A DNA stretch of 64,000 bases from Amylibacter sp. (lineage in GTDB: Bacteria > Pseudomonadota > Alphaproteobacteria > Rhodobacterales > Rhodobacteraceae), in NCBI GenBank assembly GCA_021775355.1, contig JAJFHZ010000017.1, positions 175,382-239,381 on the forward strand. The letters run 5' to 3'. Below are positions 29,029-39,142 of the stretch, piece by piece. Under the pieces are notes generated by a model. It was not told the DNA's origin, made no database searches, and saw only the letters and a program-made list of their open reading frames with translations. Position numbers and translations under genes: made by a program. Within the stretch, counting starts at the first letter, position 1. Each line of letters begins with the position of its first letter.

Positions 29029-30282
29029 TCAATGTGAAACGATGTCTTGAAGGAACCGATCCGTATCTATTTTCAGCGATATATTAATCGGCCCAGCAAA
29101 ACCTGCCAAAGGTGCCGAAATAACCACACCATTTTGCCATGCTGCCGGGGATTGTAGCAAAATATCGCGAATAACACCTAAATTTCGCCAATCTTTCAGC
29201 TGCATAAGGCCCTTTTCCCCTAATGGGCGTATATCCACGCCTTTCAGGTTTTCATTGGCTGAAATCTGCCACCGGCCGTCAAAATATCCATTTTTCAACA
29301 CTTCTGTCATCATACTTGCCACTTCGCGCATCACAATCAGGTGCTTATCTGAACCATTTTTTATATAACATCCTGCCAGTGTTTGTGATTTTCCCTGCTT
29401 CAGCAGCTCATAAGTTGATTTTAGAGCAGAAAATCGAGGTCTGTAAGTAGTGCCCGTGACCCACCCCATTGAATGGCTAAGCACGCGATATTGAATATCA
29501 AGCGGATAAGATTGCAAACGGTTCAGATCAATCGTGACCGTTCCATACTTGGTTGGCTCACAACATTCATGGGCAGCTTCCTGCGTAACTTGTTCCAATG
29601 CACCTCTTGCAGATTGCAATCCGGATGCCGTAGTCGCCAGACGCTCCGATGTCAGGCCCAACTCCGCCAAAACAGGCATTGCGTTACGCATTTTCACGCG
29701 ATCAAATCGCGTATCATTGTTGGATGGGTCTTCGATCCAACCTTGCCCCAAATCAGATAAATAGCTACGCAAACTACTACGTGAAATATTCAATAACGGG
29801 CGCACCCAAGCTGGGTTTTTCCCAGTGATTTTCTGCATACAGGAAAGACCGTCCACGCCGGAGCCACGCGCAAGGCGCAACAAAAATGTTTCGGCCTGAT
29901 CATCTTCGGTATGCCCCAGAGCGATAGCGGTTAGATCAAGTTCCTGCGCCCATGCCGCAAGTAAATCTTTTCGCGCATTGCGGGCCATATTTTGCAAGTT
30001 CCCCCGCCCGTCCCAGTTATTCCAATTTAGAATTGAATGCGGCACTTCTAAATCCTTACAAAGGTTTGCAACAAACTCTGCTTCTGTCTGTGCCTCTACA
30101 CGCAGATTGTGATTTACCGTTGCCGCATATATTTTTCGCCCATGTTCACGCCCCCAATCACAAAGTAAGCGCAACAACGCAACAGAGTCACTACCGCCAG
30201 ATACAGCAACGCCCAAAGAACCCTTTGGCACAGCCTCTAAAACCGTACTAACCTCTGCTGTTAGATTTCCCGTATCGGACAC
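29029..30282 (-). CDS. tilS: tRNA(Ile)-lysidine synthase TilS
   Basis: Converts C34 of the CAU-anticodon isoleucine tRNA to lysidine, so it reads AUA codons. 417 residues with the PP-loop AVSGGSDSVALL near residue 26 and the following TVNHNLR, ALGHTEDDQAETFLLR and RGSGVDGLSCM motifs. A C-terminal substrate-binding region is present (about residues 330-417). The start is GTG at 30282, two bases after the cpoB stop, so it is translationally linked. The pairing tilS-ftsH is widely conserved. Confidence 0.93.
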   Translation of the reverse strand: MSDTGNLTAEVSTVLEAVPKGSLGVAVSGGSDSVALLRLLCDWGREHGRKIYAATVNHNLRVEAQTEAEFVANLCKDLEVPHSILNWNNWDGRGNLQNMARNARKDLLAAWAQELDLTAIALGHTEDDQAETFLLRLARGSGVDGLSCMQKITGKNPAWVRPLLNISRSSLRSYLSDLGQGWIEDPSNNDTRFDRVKMRNAMPVLAELGLTSERLATTASGLQSARGALEQVTQEAAHECCEPTKYGTVTIDLNRLQSYPLDIQYRVLSHSMGWVTGTTYRPRFSALKSTYELLKQGKSQTLAGCYIKNGSDKHLIVMREVASMMTEVLKNGYFDGRWQISANENLKGVDIRPLGEKGLMQLKDWRNLGVIRDILLQSPAAWQNGVVISAPLAGFAGPINISLKIDTDRFLQDIVSH

Positions 30283-30284
30283 AC

Positions 30285-31118
30285 TTACGAACAGCTCAAG
30301 GCTGTCATTTCGCTTCTAGCATCACTGACTTCCACCGCTGTCGGGTAGCGCAACTCAACCTCGCTTAATGTCGCGCAGGCATCTTGGGTCTGTCCCAGTT
30401 GTGCCAGACTTACACCCAACCGATATAAAGATTTTGGGGCTTTTATGCCGTTTGGTGAACCGCTGAAACTTTCCAGAAAGGCACGTGCGGCATTGCTCCA
30501 ATCACCTAGGCCTGCTAATGCTTCCGCCCGCCAATAATGTGCTTGCCCGGTCATAGGGCCATCAGGGTAGGTCAATAAAAATTGGTCGAACTTGGCAACA
30601 CCATTTGTATAATCACCTGCTTCAACAACTACAACAGCACGATCAAAGTCACCTTGTTCCGATACCGCAAGTTCAACACCGGTGCCTTCTGAAGGGGTGT
30701 CTGGCGTACCTACCGGAATATCCCCACCACCCAAGGTAGTGGTTTGGCCAAGTGTGGACACATCGCCACCTTCAAGCTCCACAAGGCGGAATTCCAGATC
30801 GCCAATACGGTTGGTGCCGTCTTTTACAATTCGATCAATGCGAAACTGCAGTTTCTCAACAACACCCGTAATCCGGCGTAGTTCCTGTTCCAGTGCATCT
30901 GTACGTTGAAGCAACGCACCGGAACCTGTAGGAGCTGCGGCACCTGAAGTGGTGGACAGCTCTCGGTTTAAAAGCTGAATTTCAGTGTGCAGAAAAACCA
31001 GCTCCTGCCGAATATCCGCAAGGGTTTCCTGTTTTGTTTGGGCGAAAACCAACGCAGGGACGCAAGCGGCCCAGATTAAAAATAATACGCATTTTGAAAT
31101 TTTATGCCCGATAGCCAT
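30285..31118 (-). CDS. cpoB: Cell division coordinator CpoB (YbgF)
   Basis: Periplasmic protein that links Tol-Pal constriction with peptidoglycan synthesis. 277 residues: signal peptide (to about residue 26, FLIWAACVPALVFA), a coiled coil near 30-115 rich in Leu, Glu and Arg, and a C-terminal TPR domain (about 150-275, with AHYWRAEALAGLGDWSNAAR). The Gly/Thr linker around residues 120-150 is low complexity. It is the last tol-cluster gene before tilS. Confidence 0.9.
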   Translation of the reverse strand: MAIGHKISKCVLFLIWAACVPALVFAQTKQETLADIRQELVFLHTEIQLLNRELSTTSGAAAPTGSGALLQRTDALEQELRRITGVVEKLQFRIDRIVKDGTNRIGDLEFRLVELEGGDVSTLGQTTTLGGGDIPVGTPDTPSEGTGVELAVSEQGDFDRAVVVVEAGDYTNGVAKFDQFLLTYPDGPMTGQAHYWRAEALAGLGDWSNAARAFLESFSGSPNGIKAPKSLYRLGVSLAQLGQTQDACATLSEVELRYPTAVEVSDARSEMTALSCS

Positions 31119-31127
31119 AATCGCCTC

Positions 31128-31628
31128 TTAACTTCCTAAACTGGCACTGACAACAGTCACTGCACGGCGGTTTTTTGACCAGCAATCTTCCGTAGAGCAG
31201 ATCTCAATAGGACGTTCTTTCCCCCAAGACAGCGTTTTGACACGGTTGTCTGCTATGCCACGGCTAACCATGTAGTTCTGAACGGCACTTGCACGGCGTG
31301 CACCCAATGCAAGGTTATATTCACGCGTGCCCTGCTCATCCGCATGGCCTTCAATGGTAACAACATATTGTGTGTTTTGTAACAGCCAGTTTGCTTGCCC
31401 ATTCAATACATCTGTCGCTTCAGGGCTTAACGTACTTTGATCCACGGCAAACAACACGCGATCCCCGATGGTCTGCTGGAAATACGCAAGCGATGTCGGA
31501 TCGTTTACACTGCCGGGTTGAATACCGCCAATATTTCCCCCGGCACCACCGGGAAATCTATCGCCACATGCTGTCAGTCCAACGGCCAGAACCACCATTG
31601 TACTTAGTTTAATCAGAATATTTGTCAT
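31128..31628 (-). CDS. pal: Peptidoglycan-associated lipoprotein Pal
   Basis: Outer-membrane lipoprotein that binds peptidoglycan and TolB. 166 residues, lipobox GLTAC near residue 21. The OmpA-like domain (about residues 55-165) carries TIEGHADEQGTREYNLALGA and the peptidoglycan contact motif SKNRRAV. Cysteines in CSTEDCW near the end are characteristic of alphaproteobacterial Pal. It lies between tolB and cpoB. Confidence 0.95.
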   Translation of the reverse strand: MTNILIKLSTMVVLAVGLTACGDRFPGGAGGNIGGIQPGSVNDPTSLAYFQQTIGDRVLFAVDQSTLSPEATDVLNGQANWLLQNTQYVVTIEGHADEQGTREYNLALGARRASAVQNYMVSRGIADNRVKTLSWGKERPIEICSTEDCWSKNRRAVTVVSASLGS

Positions 31629-31713
31629 ATCTTTACTCTGCCTCTCTTGATGGTTTTTCCATCATTTCGTTCATTATATCAGAAACCATCACACTTGTGA
31701 ATCCCGTTCCACA

Positions 31714-33042
31714 TCACTTTAACAGGCCAGACCACGCAGGATCTGAAGCGAATGTCGGTGTATTAACTTTGCGCAGATTTCTGCCCGTTACATCGACTGA
31801 ATAAATCGACGGTGCGCCGTTAGCCCCAGCTGTTTCACGAAAAAACATCAAAACACGACCATTGGGTGACCAAGTTGGGCCTTCGTCCAAAAATGACGCT
31901 GACAGAAGTTTTTCACGGCTACCATCAGTGCGCATCACGCCAATGTGAAATCGTCCTTCATTCAGCTTGGTGAATGCAATCAAATCCCCGCGCGGAGACC
32001 AGACAGGCGTGCCGTAACGCCCTTTTCCGTTACTGATCCGTTTCGCGGCCCCACCCGATGCAGACATTACATAAATCTGTTGCCCACCACCGCGATCAGA
32101 CTCAAAAACAATCTTTGATCCGTCCGGGGAAAAGCTGGGGGCCGTTTCGATTGCAGGTGAATTTGTCAGTCGGGTTTTCTGACCGCTGGCCACATCAACC
32201 ACATAAATATCGGAATTACCCCGCTCTGATAAAGACATCACGACTTTGCGCCCATCAGGTGAAAACCTTGGCGCAAAAGCCATCGATGGCTGGTCCCCCA
32301 AAATGCGTCGTTTCAGTGTATCTACATTCAACAAAAACACGCGCGGGGAACCGGTTTCATAGCTTGTAAATATAACCTCACGTGCATTGGGTGAAAATCT
32401 GGGGGACAGAACAATGGCTTTAGCATCTGTCAGGTAACGTACATTTGCCCCATCATAATCCATCAAAGCAAGCCGTTTCTTACGCTTACCCTTTGGGCCT
32501 TCTTCGGCGATATAGACCACGCGGCTGTCAAAATAGCCTGTCTCACCCGTCAAACGACTATAGACCGCATCTGCCACTTTATGGGACATGCGCCGCCAAC
32601 TTTTTGTTGTTGCAACAAACTGCAATCCGTCACCCAATGCCGTTTGCGCAAAGACATCAAACAGACGAAATTTAACGATCAGTTTATCACCCGAAACACT
32701 GACAGCCCCCGTAATCAGGGCTTGCGCGTTGATTGCCTTCCAATCCGAGAATTGAACAGGGGCATTAAAATTGGTTATTTTTGAAATATGCGCTGCACTT
32801 GGAATTTCCCGAAAAATCCCGGATCCAGTAAGATCGGCAGCCAAGACCTTAGTTAAATCACGCGCATATTTCCCGGCCGCTGCATTTTCCGCCACAAAGA
32901 CGGGGACGGCGAACGGCATGGGTTCAATCACACCTTTCGTAATCTCGATACGCAAAGGTTTGCTTTGGGCCGCAGCCAGCGTGGTCATTAAAGACACGCT
33001 GGCCAAAACGGTGCATAAAAATGTCAAAATGCGTTTTATCAT
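31714..33042 (-). CDS. tolB: Tol-Pal system beta-propeller protein TolB
   Basis: Periplasmic TolB, 442 residues. A signal peptide ([20 protein letters not shown], cleavage near AAA-QS) precedes the N-terminal domain and a six-bladed propeller with repeated SPDG motifs ([26 protein letters not shown]). TolB passes between Pal and TolA. Its ATG overlaps the tolA stop as ATGA, so synthesis is coupled. Confidence 0.95.
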   Translation of the reverse strand: MIKRILTFLCTVLASVSLMTTLAAAQSKPLRIEITKGVIEPMPFAVPVFVAENAAAGKYARDLTKVLAADLTGSGIFREIPSAAHISKITNFNAPVQFSDWKAINAQALITGAVSVSGDKLIVKFRLFDVFAQTALGDGLQFVATTKSWRRMSHKVADAVYSRLTGETGYFDSRVVYIAEEGPKGKRKKRLALMDYDGANVRYLTDAKAIVLSPRFSPNAREVIFTSYETGSPRVFLLNVDTLKRRILGDQPSMAFAPRFSPDGRKVVMSLSERGNSDIYVVDVASGQKTRLTNSPAIETAPSFSPDGSKIVFESDRGGGQQIYVMSASGGAAKRISNGKGRYGTPVWSPRGDLIAFTKLNEGRFHIGVMRTDGSREKLLSASFLDEGPTWSPNGRVLMFFRETAGANGAPSIYSVDVTGRNLRKVNTPTFASDPAWSGLLK

Positions 33043-34034
33043 CTCACTGCCATTTCCTCTGGGTTAAAGACGACCTCAATTTGTCGCCATTGTTCATATT
33101 TTTCGTGCGGTAAATCATAAGGCGCACAACGTATTAATGCCCGCCTGCCCGCTTCGAATGCTTGTTTGATCGCACCTGTGGGTGCACCAGTTGGTTCTAT
33201 CATTTTGGGACTACCGGCCAATTTACCATCTTGGGTTAGTTCTATGGCGATCACAACCGCCAGATCATCCGCATTTTGCAATCCAATGGGTACATTCCAG
33301 CACTGTTGTACTGCCAAAACCAAACCGGCCCGCTCATTACCTGTTAACGGCGGGCTAAGGGGGGCTGCCGGCTTGTTATTTTCGGCTTCCGCTTTGGCCA
33401 GTGCTTCGGCGATTTCATCTGCAGTATTATCTTCCGCGACAGGCTCTTCCTTTGGTTCCGGCGTGTTTGCTTTGGCAACACGCTTTGCCATATCACGTGG
33501 CCGCGTGCGCGGTATATTTGATGTGGTTGGGGCATGTTCACTGGGTTTTTCAGCCTCTGTCACGATCTCGGACGCGGCCTCTTTCGGGGCCTGTTCCTGT
33601 TTCGGCTCAACCACTTCGGTTGCAATTTCATCAGGAATAGTTTCTTCTTGCGTGGTATCATCCTCTTTCGCGCTCACATCGGGCTTTGGCGCGGATTGCG
33701 TATCAATACGCGGTGCAGGCGTTGGTTCGGGTGCGACCATTGCCACTTGTTCTTCAGGCTCAGGTGTTGGTTCTTCCAACTCGACTGGCTCCACAATTGT
33801 CGGCGCAATTTCCAGCGTTGTCTCGGATGGGGTAATCGTGGGCGCAGTTACCACTTCCGGGGAAGGCGCAGGGGCGGAAGATTGCATCGCGGCAAAATCC
33901 TCTGCCGTGACAATGCTCACTTCAGAGATTTGAATAGCTTCACTGGTAGGTGCTCTAAACAAATACCCTCCGAACACAGCTAATCCAAGTGCGCTTAGGT
34001 GCAATAACCCTGATATTTTGGTGCCTGTTTGCAA
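33039..34034 (-). CDS. tolA: Tol-Pal energy transducer TolA
   Basis: Inner-membrane protein that spans the periplasm and passes proton-motive force from TolQR to Pal. 331 residues: a membrane helix near residues 9-27, a long Pro/Glu/Ala/Thr-rich extension (about 45-225, strongly acidic), and a C-terminal domain (about 235-330) with [17 protein letters not shown]. The start is TTG 34034 with AAAGGTGA just ahead and 9 bp after tolR. The extension replaces the Ala/Lys-rich helix of the enterobacterial protein. Confidence 0.9.
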   Translation of the reverse strand: MQTGTKISGLLHLSALGLAVFGGYLFRAPTSEAIQISEVSIVTAEDFAAMQSSAPAPSPEVVTAPTITPSETTLEIAPTIVEPVELEEPTPEPEEQVAMVAPEPTPAPRIDTQSAPKPDVSAKEDDTTQEETIPDEIATEVVEPKQEQAPKEAASEIVTEAEKPSEHAPTTSNIPRTRPRDMAKRVAKANTPEPKEEPVAEDNTADEIAEALAKAEAENNKPAAPLSPPLTGNERAGLVLAVQQCWNVPIGLQNADDLAVVIAIELTQDGKLAGSPKMIEPTGAPTGAIKQAFEAGRRALIRCAPYDLPHEKYEQWRQIEVVFNPEEMAVR

Positions 34035-34043
34035 AGATCACCT

Positions 34044-34514
34044 TTAACCACCCTGATCATTTAATGTAGGGCCACCTGCGTCTGTAACCAAGCCTATATC
34101 GCGAAACCCGCCAGCGTTCAGCGCGCCCATAATTTGCATTACGTCAGCATAAGGCACGGAACCGTCAGCCCGCAAAAACACTTTCTTACTTTTGCGTTCT
34201 GCCGCAATTGCCTGCAATTTCGGGATCAGGGTATTGCGATCTATTTCGGTATTTTGCAACACTAAACGACCGTCAGGTGCTATTGCTATCGTTAACGGCT
34301 CTTCTTCTTCGGTTGCCAGCGCGCTGGCCGCCGTTTTGGGCAGTTCAATAGGGACACCAACCGTCAACAACGGGGCTGCCACCATAAAAATTATCAACAA
34401 CACCAGCATGACATCGACAAAAGGTGTCACATTGATCTCTGCCATTGGCTTGCGTTTTGCGTGACTTCTGCGACGTTTCCCGCCACCGCCCCGTTCCAGT
34501 ACACCTGCACTCAT
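34044..34514 (-). CDS. tolR: Tol-Pal subunit TolR
   Basis: ExbD/TolR-type stator subunit, 156 residues. A Gly/Arg-rich N-terminus (residues 1-25) leads into the motif AEINVTPFVDVMLVLLIIFM, where the aspartate is the proton-relay residue in the single membrane helix. The periplasmic domain follows. Located 12 bp after tolQ. Confidence 0.95.
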   Translation of the reverse strand: MSAGVLERGGGGKRRRSHAKRKPMAEINVTPFVDVMLVLLIIFMVAAPLLTVGVPIELPKTAASALATEEEEPLTIAIAPDGRLVLQNTEIDRNTLIPKLQAIAAERKSKKVFLRADGSVPYADVMQIMGALNAGGFRDIGLVTDAGGPTLNDQGG

Positions 34515-34526
34515 TGCCTTAACCCC

Positions 34527-35222
34527 TTACGCGTCTAACTGGCGCGACAGGATTGTCGAAAATTCATCGGCAAAACTATCGTAGTCGCCGATAATGCGAT
34601 CCGCATCCGACGACAGTTTATTGTAAAAAATCACGGCGGGGATCGCAGCCAGCAATCCCAATGCGGTCGCGGCCAGCGCCTCGGCAATGCCGGGGGCGAC
34701 AACAGCCAGATTTGTGTTTTGCTGAATGGCGATTTGCTCAAAAGCGTTCTTGATTCCCCAAACTGTGCCAAACAGACCAACAAAAGGTGCAATAGCACCC
34801 ACAGTGGCCAAAAAGGTTAGCCCATTGTTCAGCTTTTCCGCTTCGCGCGCAATCGCCACATCCATAGATCGGTCAATACGCTGTTGCACACCTGCAATCA
34901 TCTTACCGTCAGATCTGTGTGATCTGCGCCACTCGGAAATACCCGACACGAAAATCCGCTCTGATCCGCCTTTGGGGGTATCACCCAGTTGCTGATACAG
35001 CCCGTCCAAAGGTTCGCCTGACCAAAAAGCCCGGTCAAACCGATCACTATCACTGCGTGCACGGCGATAATTGATAAACTTTTGAAAAATAATACCCCAT
35101 GACCAGAATGAGGCGAAAATTAAAACCAACATCACCAATTTAACGACAAATGTTGCTCGTAAAAAAAGTGCAAGCATCGAAAAATCGACATCTTGCACGG
35201 CACCTAGTGCTTCTGCTTCCAT
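34527..35222 (-). CDS. tolQ: Tol-Pal subunit TolQ
   Basis: ExbB/TolQ proton channel subunit, 231 residues with three membrane helices (about 17-40, 135-158 and 170-195). The diagnostic stretch is TFLATVGAIAPFVGLFGTVW, followed by the conserved GIAEALAATALGLLAAIPAV. First gene of the tolQRAB-pal set, 111 bp after ybgC; that gap could hold a promoter. Confidence 0.96.
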   Translation of the reverse strand: MEAEALGAVQDVDFSMLALFLRATFVVKLVMLVLIFASFWSWGIIFQKFINYRRARSDSDRFDRAFWSGEPLDGLYQQLGDTPKGGSERIFVSGISEWRRSHRSDGKMIAGVQQRIDRSMDVAIAREAEKLNNGLTFLATVGAIAPFVGLFGTVWGIKNAFEQIAIQQNTNLAVVAPGIAEALAATALGLLAAIPAVIFYNKLSSDADRIIGDYDSFADEFSTILSRQLDA

Positions 35223-35333
35223 AAAACCGCTCGTTCTGCCTAATGAGCCACCTTATTGGCAGCTTCTTGTTATCAGTAGTCTTCTAGATAGCCTTTTAGC
35301 AAAAAACTAAGACTTCGCATAGCTTTAGCTGGC

Positions 35334-35732
35334 CTATTTGAACACTTCATCCAGTTTTGCGCGAATTTTCGCTGGAAAACGGACTATTTTCCCTACATTC
35401 GTGATGCAAACAACTGTTACTAAAGCAGAAAAAATCAGTGTGCTGGCACGATAAACATCCTGTGAAAAGACGATTTTGGCACCTGTAACCTGTTGCAACC
35501 TTGTTTCAACCCGCAAATCATCGTTCAACTTTGCGCTATTTATATAATCCGCTTCCACTTTCTTGACTGCAAACACCAGACCTTGGGCCTGCATTTCCAA
35601 CTGATCTATGCCCACTTCCAGCACCATTGTACTGCGTGCACGTTCAATAAATTTCAGGTAATTGGCGTAATAAACAATCCCAGCCAGATCGGTATCTTCA
35701 TAATACACGCGAACCGCAAATTGATGTGTCAT
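35334..35732 (-). CDS. ybgC: Tol-Pal-associated acyl-CoA thioesterase YbgC
   Basis: Hot-dog thioesterase, 132 residues, hydrolysing acyl-CoA and usually encoded with tol-pal. The catalytic region is YYEDTDLAGIVYYANYLKF with the active aspartate near residue 15, followed by IERARSTMVLEVG. Its ATG overlaps the preceding gene's stop as ATGA. Confidence 0.93.
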   Translation of the reverse strand: MTHQFAVRVYYEDTDLAGIVYYANYLKFIERARSTMVLEVGIDQLEMQAQGLVFAVKKVEADYINSAKLNDDLRVETRLQQVTGAKIVFSQDVYRASTLIFSALVTVVCITNVGKIVRFPAKIRAKLDEVFK

Positions 35733-36385
35733 TGCATTAAATCCCGGTAAAGTTTTTCTGCCCGAGGATGCAAGCGCAACGCATGACTTGCATCGCCTGA
35801 ACTTGGTGGCATCAAAGGGTCATATGCCCCGCGTACAAGAGCCGCAAACTGTGGTTTCACGATACAAATTCCGTTTTCCTTTACCAAGGCAATAGGACTT
35901 TGTGCATTGAACACGCCTTCAGTCCAGGTCAGCAGGCTTTGAAACGTTTCGCCCGTCCCCAGAACATGCACGGGCATGTCGGCAATATCACCCTTCATGC
36001 GCAAAAATAATAAACACATTTTTATCGCACCATCGCCATCATAAATGAACATGCGATGTTCATTCACATCCTTATGGTTCAAATTATTTACAAGATCAGG
36101 CAGGTTCGGCACCAATTTTTCCAGATCAGGGACCGATGCTATCTCATCCCATTCGGTACAAAAAAACCACATGAAATTAGCGCCTAGTTCCGGGTCGGTT
36201 TCAGCCAGCGTTCCGCCTGTTACTGCCACGGTTTGGGCAATTGCATCTTTCAGATAACCAAGCGTGTCATCATCCACCCCGAATACCACAGGCGCAAGAG
36301 GCCGTCCCCAACGGGCAAAACTATAGGTGCCATCCTTGCGCGTGAACAGCTGTTCAATCTCATCTACACTAAATGCTTCATTCAT
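35729..36385 (-). CDS. Conserved hypothetical protein between ruvB and ybgC
   Basis: A 218-residue soluble protein of unknown function. No signal peptide or membrane segment is visible. Notable stretches are [20 protein letters not shown] near the N terminus, the aromatic [13 protein letters not shown] in the middle, and [15 protein letters not shown] at the C terminus. It overlaps both neighbours by 4 bp (ATGA), so it is strongly embedded in the operon. I recall the same position for similar unnamed proteins in roseobacters. No function can be read from sequence. Confidence 0.82.
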   Translation of the reverse strand: MNEAFSVDEIEQLFTRKDGTYSFARWGRPLAPVVFGVDDDTLGYLKDAIAQTVAVTGGTLAETDPELGANFMWFFCTEWDEIASVPDLEKLVPNLPDLVNNLNHKDVNEHRMFIYDGDGAIKMCLLFLRMKGDIADMPVHVLGTGETFQSLLTWTEGVFNAQSPIALVKENGICIVKPQFAALVRGAYDPLMPPSSGDASHALRLHPRAEKLYRDLMQ

Positions 36386-37416
36386 TTACCGCTTCCAAAC
36401 ATATCCTTTTGTGCAGTTGGTTTGGGGGCATCAAGACCCAAGTGCTTCCACGCTTTTGCCGCCAACATCCGCCCGCGCGGGGTACGCTGAATCAATCCCT
36501 GTTGCAACAAATAAGGTTCAATCACCTCTTCAATCGCATCACGTGCCTCTGATAAAGCCGCGGCAATGGTTTCAACCCCAACTGGGCCGCCACCAAAATT
36601 TTCAGCCAGCAGGCGCAAATACCGCCGATCCGCACTGTCCAGCCCCAAATCATCCACGCCCAGACGCGTCAATGCACTGTCGGCAATATCGACATCAACC
36701 CTACCATTGCCCTCAACGATGGCAAAATCCACAACACGGCGCAACAAACGCCCTGCGATGCGCGGTGTCCCCCGTGAACGTCGCGCAATTTCGTGGGCGC
36801 CATCTGCTGTGGCATCCGCGCCCATCAAGCGGGCGGCACGGTCAACGATATGGCAAAGCTCATCCACCGTATAAAACTCCAGTCGTGTCGGTATCCCGAA
36901 CCGATCCCGCAAGGGTGTTGTCAGCAATCCCAACCGCGTTGTCGCCCCGACAAGTGTAAAAGGTTGCAAATCAATCCGAACCGTACGCGCCGCAGGCCCC
37001 TCGCCAATAACCAAATCCAGTTCAAAATCTTCTAAAGCCGGGTACAGCACCTCTTCCACAGCTGGGTTCAGGCGATGAATTTCGTCTATGAACAAAACAT
37101 CGTTTGCATCCAGATTGGTCAGGATCGCCGCTAAGTCCCCCGCTTTGGCCAACACAGGGCCGGATGTCATACGAAAATTCACCCCTAACTCTTTCGACAT
37201 GATCTGCGCCAATGTGGTTTTGCCCAAGCCCGGCGGGCCGTAAAACAACGTATGATCCATCGCTTGGCCCCGCCTGCGCGCACTTTCAATAAAAACCTTC
37301 AGGTTCGCACGCGCCTGTGCCTGACCGACGAATTCATCTAAGGTCTGTGGCCGCATGGCCCGATCCATATCCGTGGGCTGCAATTCGGGGCGCAAATCGG
37401 GATCAGGGTCTGTCAT
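36382..37416 (-). CDS. ruvB: Holliday junction helicase RuvB
   Basis: AAA+ motor that drives branch migration of Holliday junctions together with RuvA. 344 residues. Walker [14 protein letters not shown] is near residue 60, Walker [13 protein letters not shown], and the C-terminal winged helix has [12 protein letters not shown]. The operon order is ruvC-ruvA-ruvB. Confidence 0.97.
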   Translation of the reverse strand: MTDPDPDLRPELQPTDMDRAMRPQTLDEFVGQAQARANLKVFIESARRRGQAMDHTLFYGPPGLGKTTLAQIMSKELGVNFRMTSGPVLAKAGDLAAILTNLDANDVLFIDEIHRLNPAVEEVLYPALEDFELDLVIGEGPAARTVRIDLQPFTLVGATTRLGLLTTPLRDRFGIPTRLEFYTVDELCHIVDRAARLMGADATADGAHEIARRSRGTPRIAGRLLRRVVDFAIVEGNGRVDVDIADSALTRLGVDDLGLDSADRRYLRLLAENFGGGPVGVETIAAALSEARDAIEEVIEPYLLQQGLIQRTPRGRMLAAKAWKHLGLDAPKPTAQKDMFGSGK

Positions 37417-37420
37417 AGCG

Positions 37421-38098
37421 TCACCCTTTCGGTGCCAATAGTTTCAACGCCGCTTTTATCAATGCACCAGCATCCACATCAGGGAAAACCCCCGAAGCCT
37501 CAGCCACGGCAGTTGCCGCGTCCCCCTGTCCATAACCCAAATTCATCAAAGCGGAAAGTGCATCGGCCTGCGCACCTGCCGTATTCTGGGTGAATGGTGT
37601 AGAACGCGCAACCGACGCAGAGGCTTCAGGTAGGTCTATAACCACACTTTCGTCCGCAATCACTTGCTCTGATCCAGCCGCCCCCATTGATATAATATTC
37701 GCCGCCTTATCCTTTAATTCCGTCACAATCCGTTGTGCCAACTTCGGACCGACCCCTTGTGCTGATTTAATCGCCGCAATATCGCCCAAGGTGATCGCAC
37801 GACTGACACCATCCGCGCCCAAAGTGCCAGCAATCGCCAAAGCCGCTTTCGCACCGACGCCTTGAACCGTGGTCAACAACTTGTGCCATTCTTTTTCAGC
37901 CAATGTCAGAAAACCGAACAGTTGCAGATTATCCTCGCGCACCAATAGCTCGGTATAAAGTGCCACAACGCTGCCCGCAGATGGCAACGCTGCCAAGGTT
38001 CGTTCAGAACAATAGACCAGATAACCCACGCCCTGCACATCAACTAGAACATGATCCTTGGCCCGATAATCCACTTTTCCCGTAATTTTCCCGATCAT
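37421..38098 (-). CDS. ruvA: Holliday junction DNA-binding protein RuvA
   Basis: Binds four-way junctions and loads RuvB. 225 residues from ATG 38098 ([11 protein letters not shown]), which overlaps the ruvC stop as ATGA; a longer frame would run inside ruvC and is rejected. An OB fold (residues 1-65), paired helix-hairpin-helix motifs [12 protein letters not shown] and [15 protein letters not shown], and the C-terminal RuvB-binding domain (about residues 175-225) are visible. Confidence 0.95.
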   Translation of the reverse strand: MIGKITGKVDYRAKDHVLVDVQGVGYLVYCSERTLAALPSAGSVVALYTELLVREDNLQLFGFLTLAEKEWHKLLTTVQGVGAKAALAIAGTLGADGVSRAITLGDIAAIKSAQGVGPKLAQRIVTELKDKAANIISMGAAGSEQVIADESVVIDLPEASASVARSTPFTQNTAGAQADALSALMNLGYGQGDAATAVAEASGVFPDVDAGALIKAALKLLAPKG

Positions 38099-38607
38099 GC
38101 CACCGCACCCGCTTTGGCAATAGCAGCATCCAGACGGTTGGAAAATTGCGCGTGATGCGCGTGACAAAGCGCAATAGCCAAGGCGTCGGCTGCATCCACA
38201 CCTGCAATATCAACCCCGGGCAGTTGCAATTTCACCATATGATTCACCTGATTCTTATCCGCATGACCCACACCGACCACGACTTTTTTCACGGTATTTG
38301 GCGCATATTCACCGACCATCAATCCAAATTGCGCCGGCACAAGCAAACAAATCGCCCGCGCCTGCCCCAATTTCAACGTTCCTGCCCCGTCTTTGTTTAC
38401 AAAAGTCTTCTCAACTGCTGCCGTTTCAGGTGAAAACTCGTGCAGCACGGATGTCAATTGTTCATGCAAACTCAGTAATCTTTCGGCCAATTCTACACCC
38501 ACCGATTTACACACACCATTCGCCACGTGACTACATTTAGTACCCACAACATCTACAATCCCCCAGCCCATGTTTCGCAAACCCGGATCGATTCCTATAA
38601 CACGCAT
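38095..38607 (-). CDS. ruvC: Crossover junction endonuclease RuvC
   Basis: Resolves Holliday junctions by paired cuts. 170 residues from ATG 38607 ([16 protein letters not shown]). The first acidic residue is in GIDPG, further catalytic acids lie in [10 protein letters not shown] and in the C-terminal [15 protein letters not shown]. It heads the long gene run that continues to ftsH. I prefer this start to one 36 bp upstream because family members begin this way. Confidence 0.95.
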   Translation of the reverse strand: MRVIGIDPGLRNMGWGIVDVVGTKCSHVANGVCKSVGVELAERLLSLHEQLTSVLHEFSPETAAVEKTFVNKDGAGTLKLGQARAICLLVPAQFGLMVGEYAPNTVKKVVVGVGHADKNQVNHMVKLQLPGVDIAGVDAADALAIALCHAHHAQFSNRLDAAIAKAGAVA

Positions 38608-38710
38608 ATCACACCTGTTTCTTGCCTGAATAAGCACTAGCACGAAACATGAACATTAGCCAAGCACGTTTCTGAATACATGTCGGAAATCGCCTTAAAA
38701 TGTCGCTGGT

Positions 38711-38739
38711 TTGACATGCAAAAACATCATCTCAGGTAT
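38711..38739 (+). promoter_or_regulatory. Candidate promoter for the DUF1127 pair
   Basis: TTGACA at 38711-38716 is a perfect -35 hexamer; 17 bp later lies AGGTAT, a weak -10. The start of the first DUF1127 gene is about 95 bp downstream. In related bacteria a DUF1127 gene is transcribed from stress sigma factor promoters, so the true element could differ. Confidence 0.3.
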
Positions 38740-38834
38740 GCGAAAATCGCAATTGTAAAGTGGTATAGACAAGCATACATGCGGATTAAGAAACATGGTC
38801 ATCAACGACCACACCCAAGGAAAGGAAAAGGCCC

Positions 38835-39050
38835 ATGTCTACAATGAACCTAACAACCGCCGCACCATTTGGCGCAATCGCAACTTACCGTGCAATCCAC
38901 ACTGTAGAGACTGTATTGAACAGCCTTTCCGCTTGGAACACAAAGCGCGCAACCAACAAACAACTAAACGCATTATCAGCGCGTGAGTTGAATGACATTG
39001 GTTTAGCCTATGCGGACGCGAAAAACCTGTACACAGGTCTTTATCACTAA
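38835..39050 (+). CDS. DUF1127 small protein, copy 1
   Basis: A 71-residue DUF1127 protein. The conserved C-terminal half is KQLNALSARELNDIGL. Family members in alphaproteobacteria bind RNA or adjust phosphate and carbon metabolism and stress responses, often at high transcript levels; the exact role here is not known. A strong purine-rich ribosome site (AAGGAAAGGAAAAGG) precedes the ATG. It is paired with a paralogue 93 bp downstream. Confidence 0.88.
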   Translation: MSTMNLTTAAPFGAIATYRAIHTVETVLNSLSAWNTKRATNKQLNALSARELNDIGLAYADAKNLYTGLYH

Positions 39051-39070
39051 CACCAACAAACATGAATTAT

Positions 39071-39098
39071 GAATAACTGCATATTAAAGCAGTTATTC
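39071..39098 (+). terminator. Hairpin between the two DUF1127 genes
   Basis: GAATAACTGC and GCAGTTATTC form a perfect 10-bp stem around an 8-base loop, followed by ATTAAAC. It lies 20 bp after the first DUF1127 stop. It lacks a long T run, so it may be a partial terminator or the 3' end of a processed transcript. Confidence 0.6.
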
Positions 39099-39142
39099 AT
39101 TAAACAGACAAACGGTCATTGACCACATCAAGGATTAAGCCC

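Noticed and set aside
33166..33933. Long open frame (255 codons) on the plus strand
   Set aside because: It lies opposite tolA, whose repetitive Pro/Glu/Thr codons keep the antisense frame open. Its translation is Ser/Val/Gly low complexity with no ribosome site.
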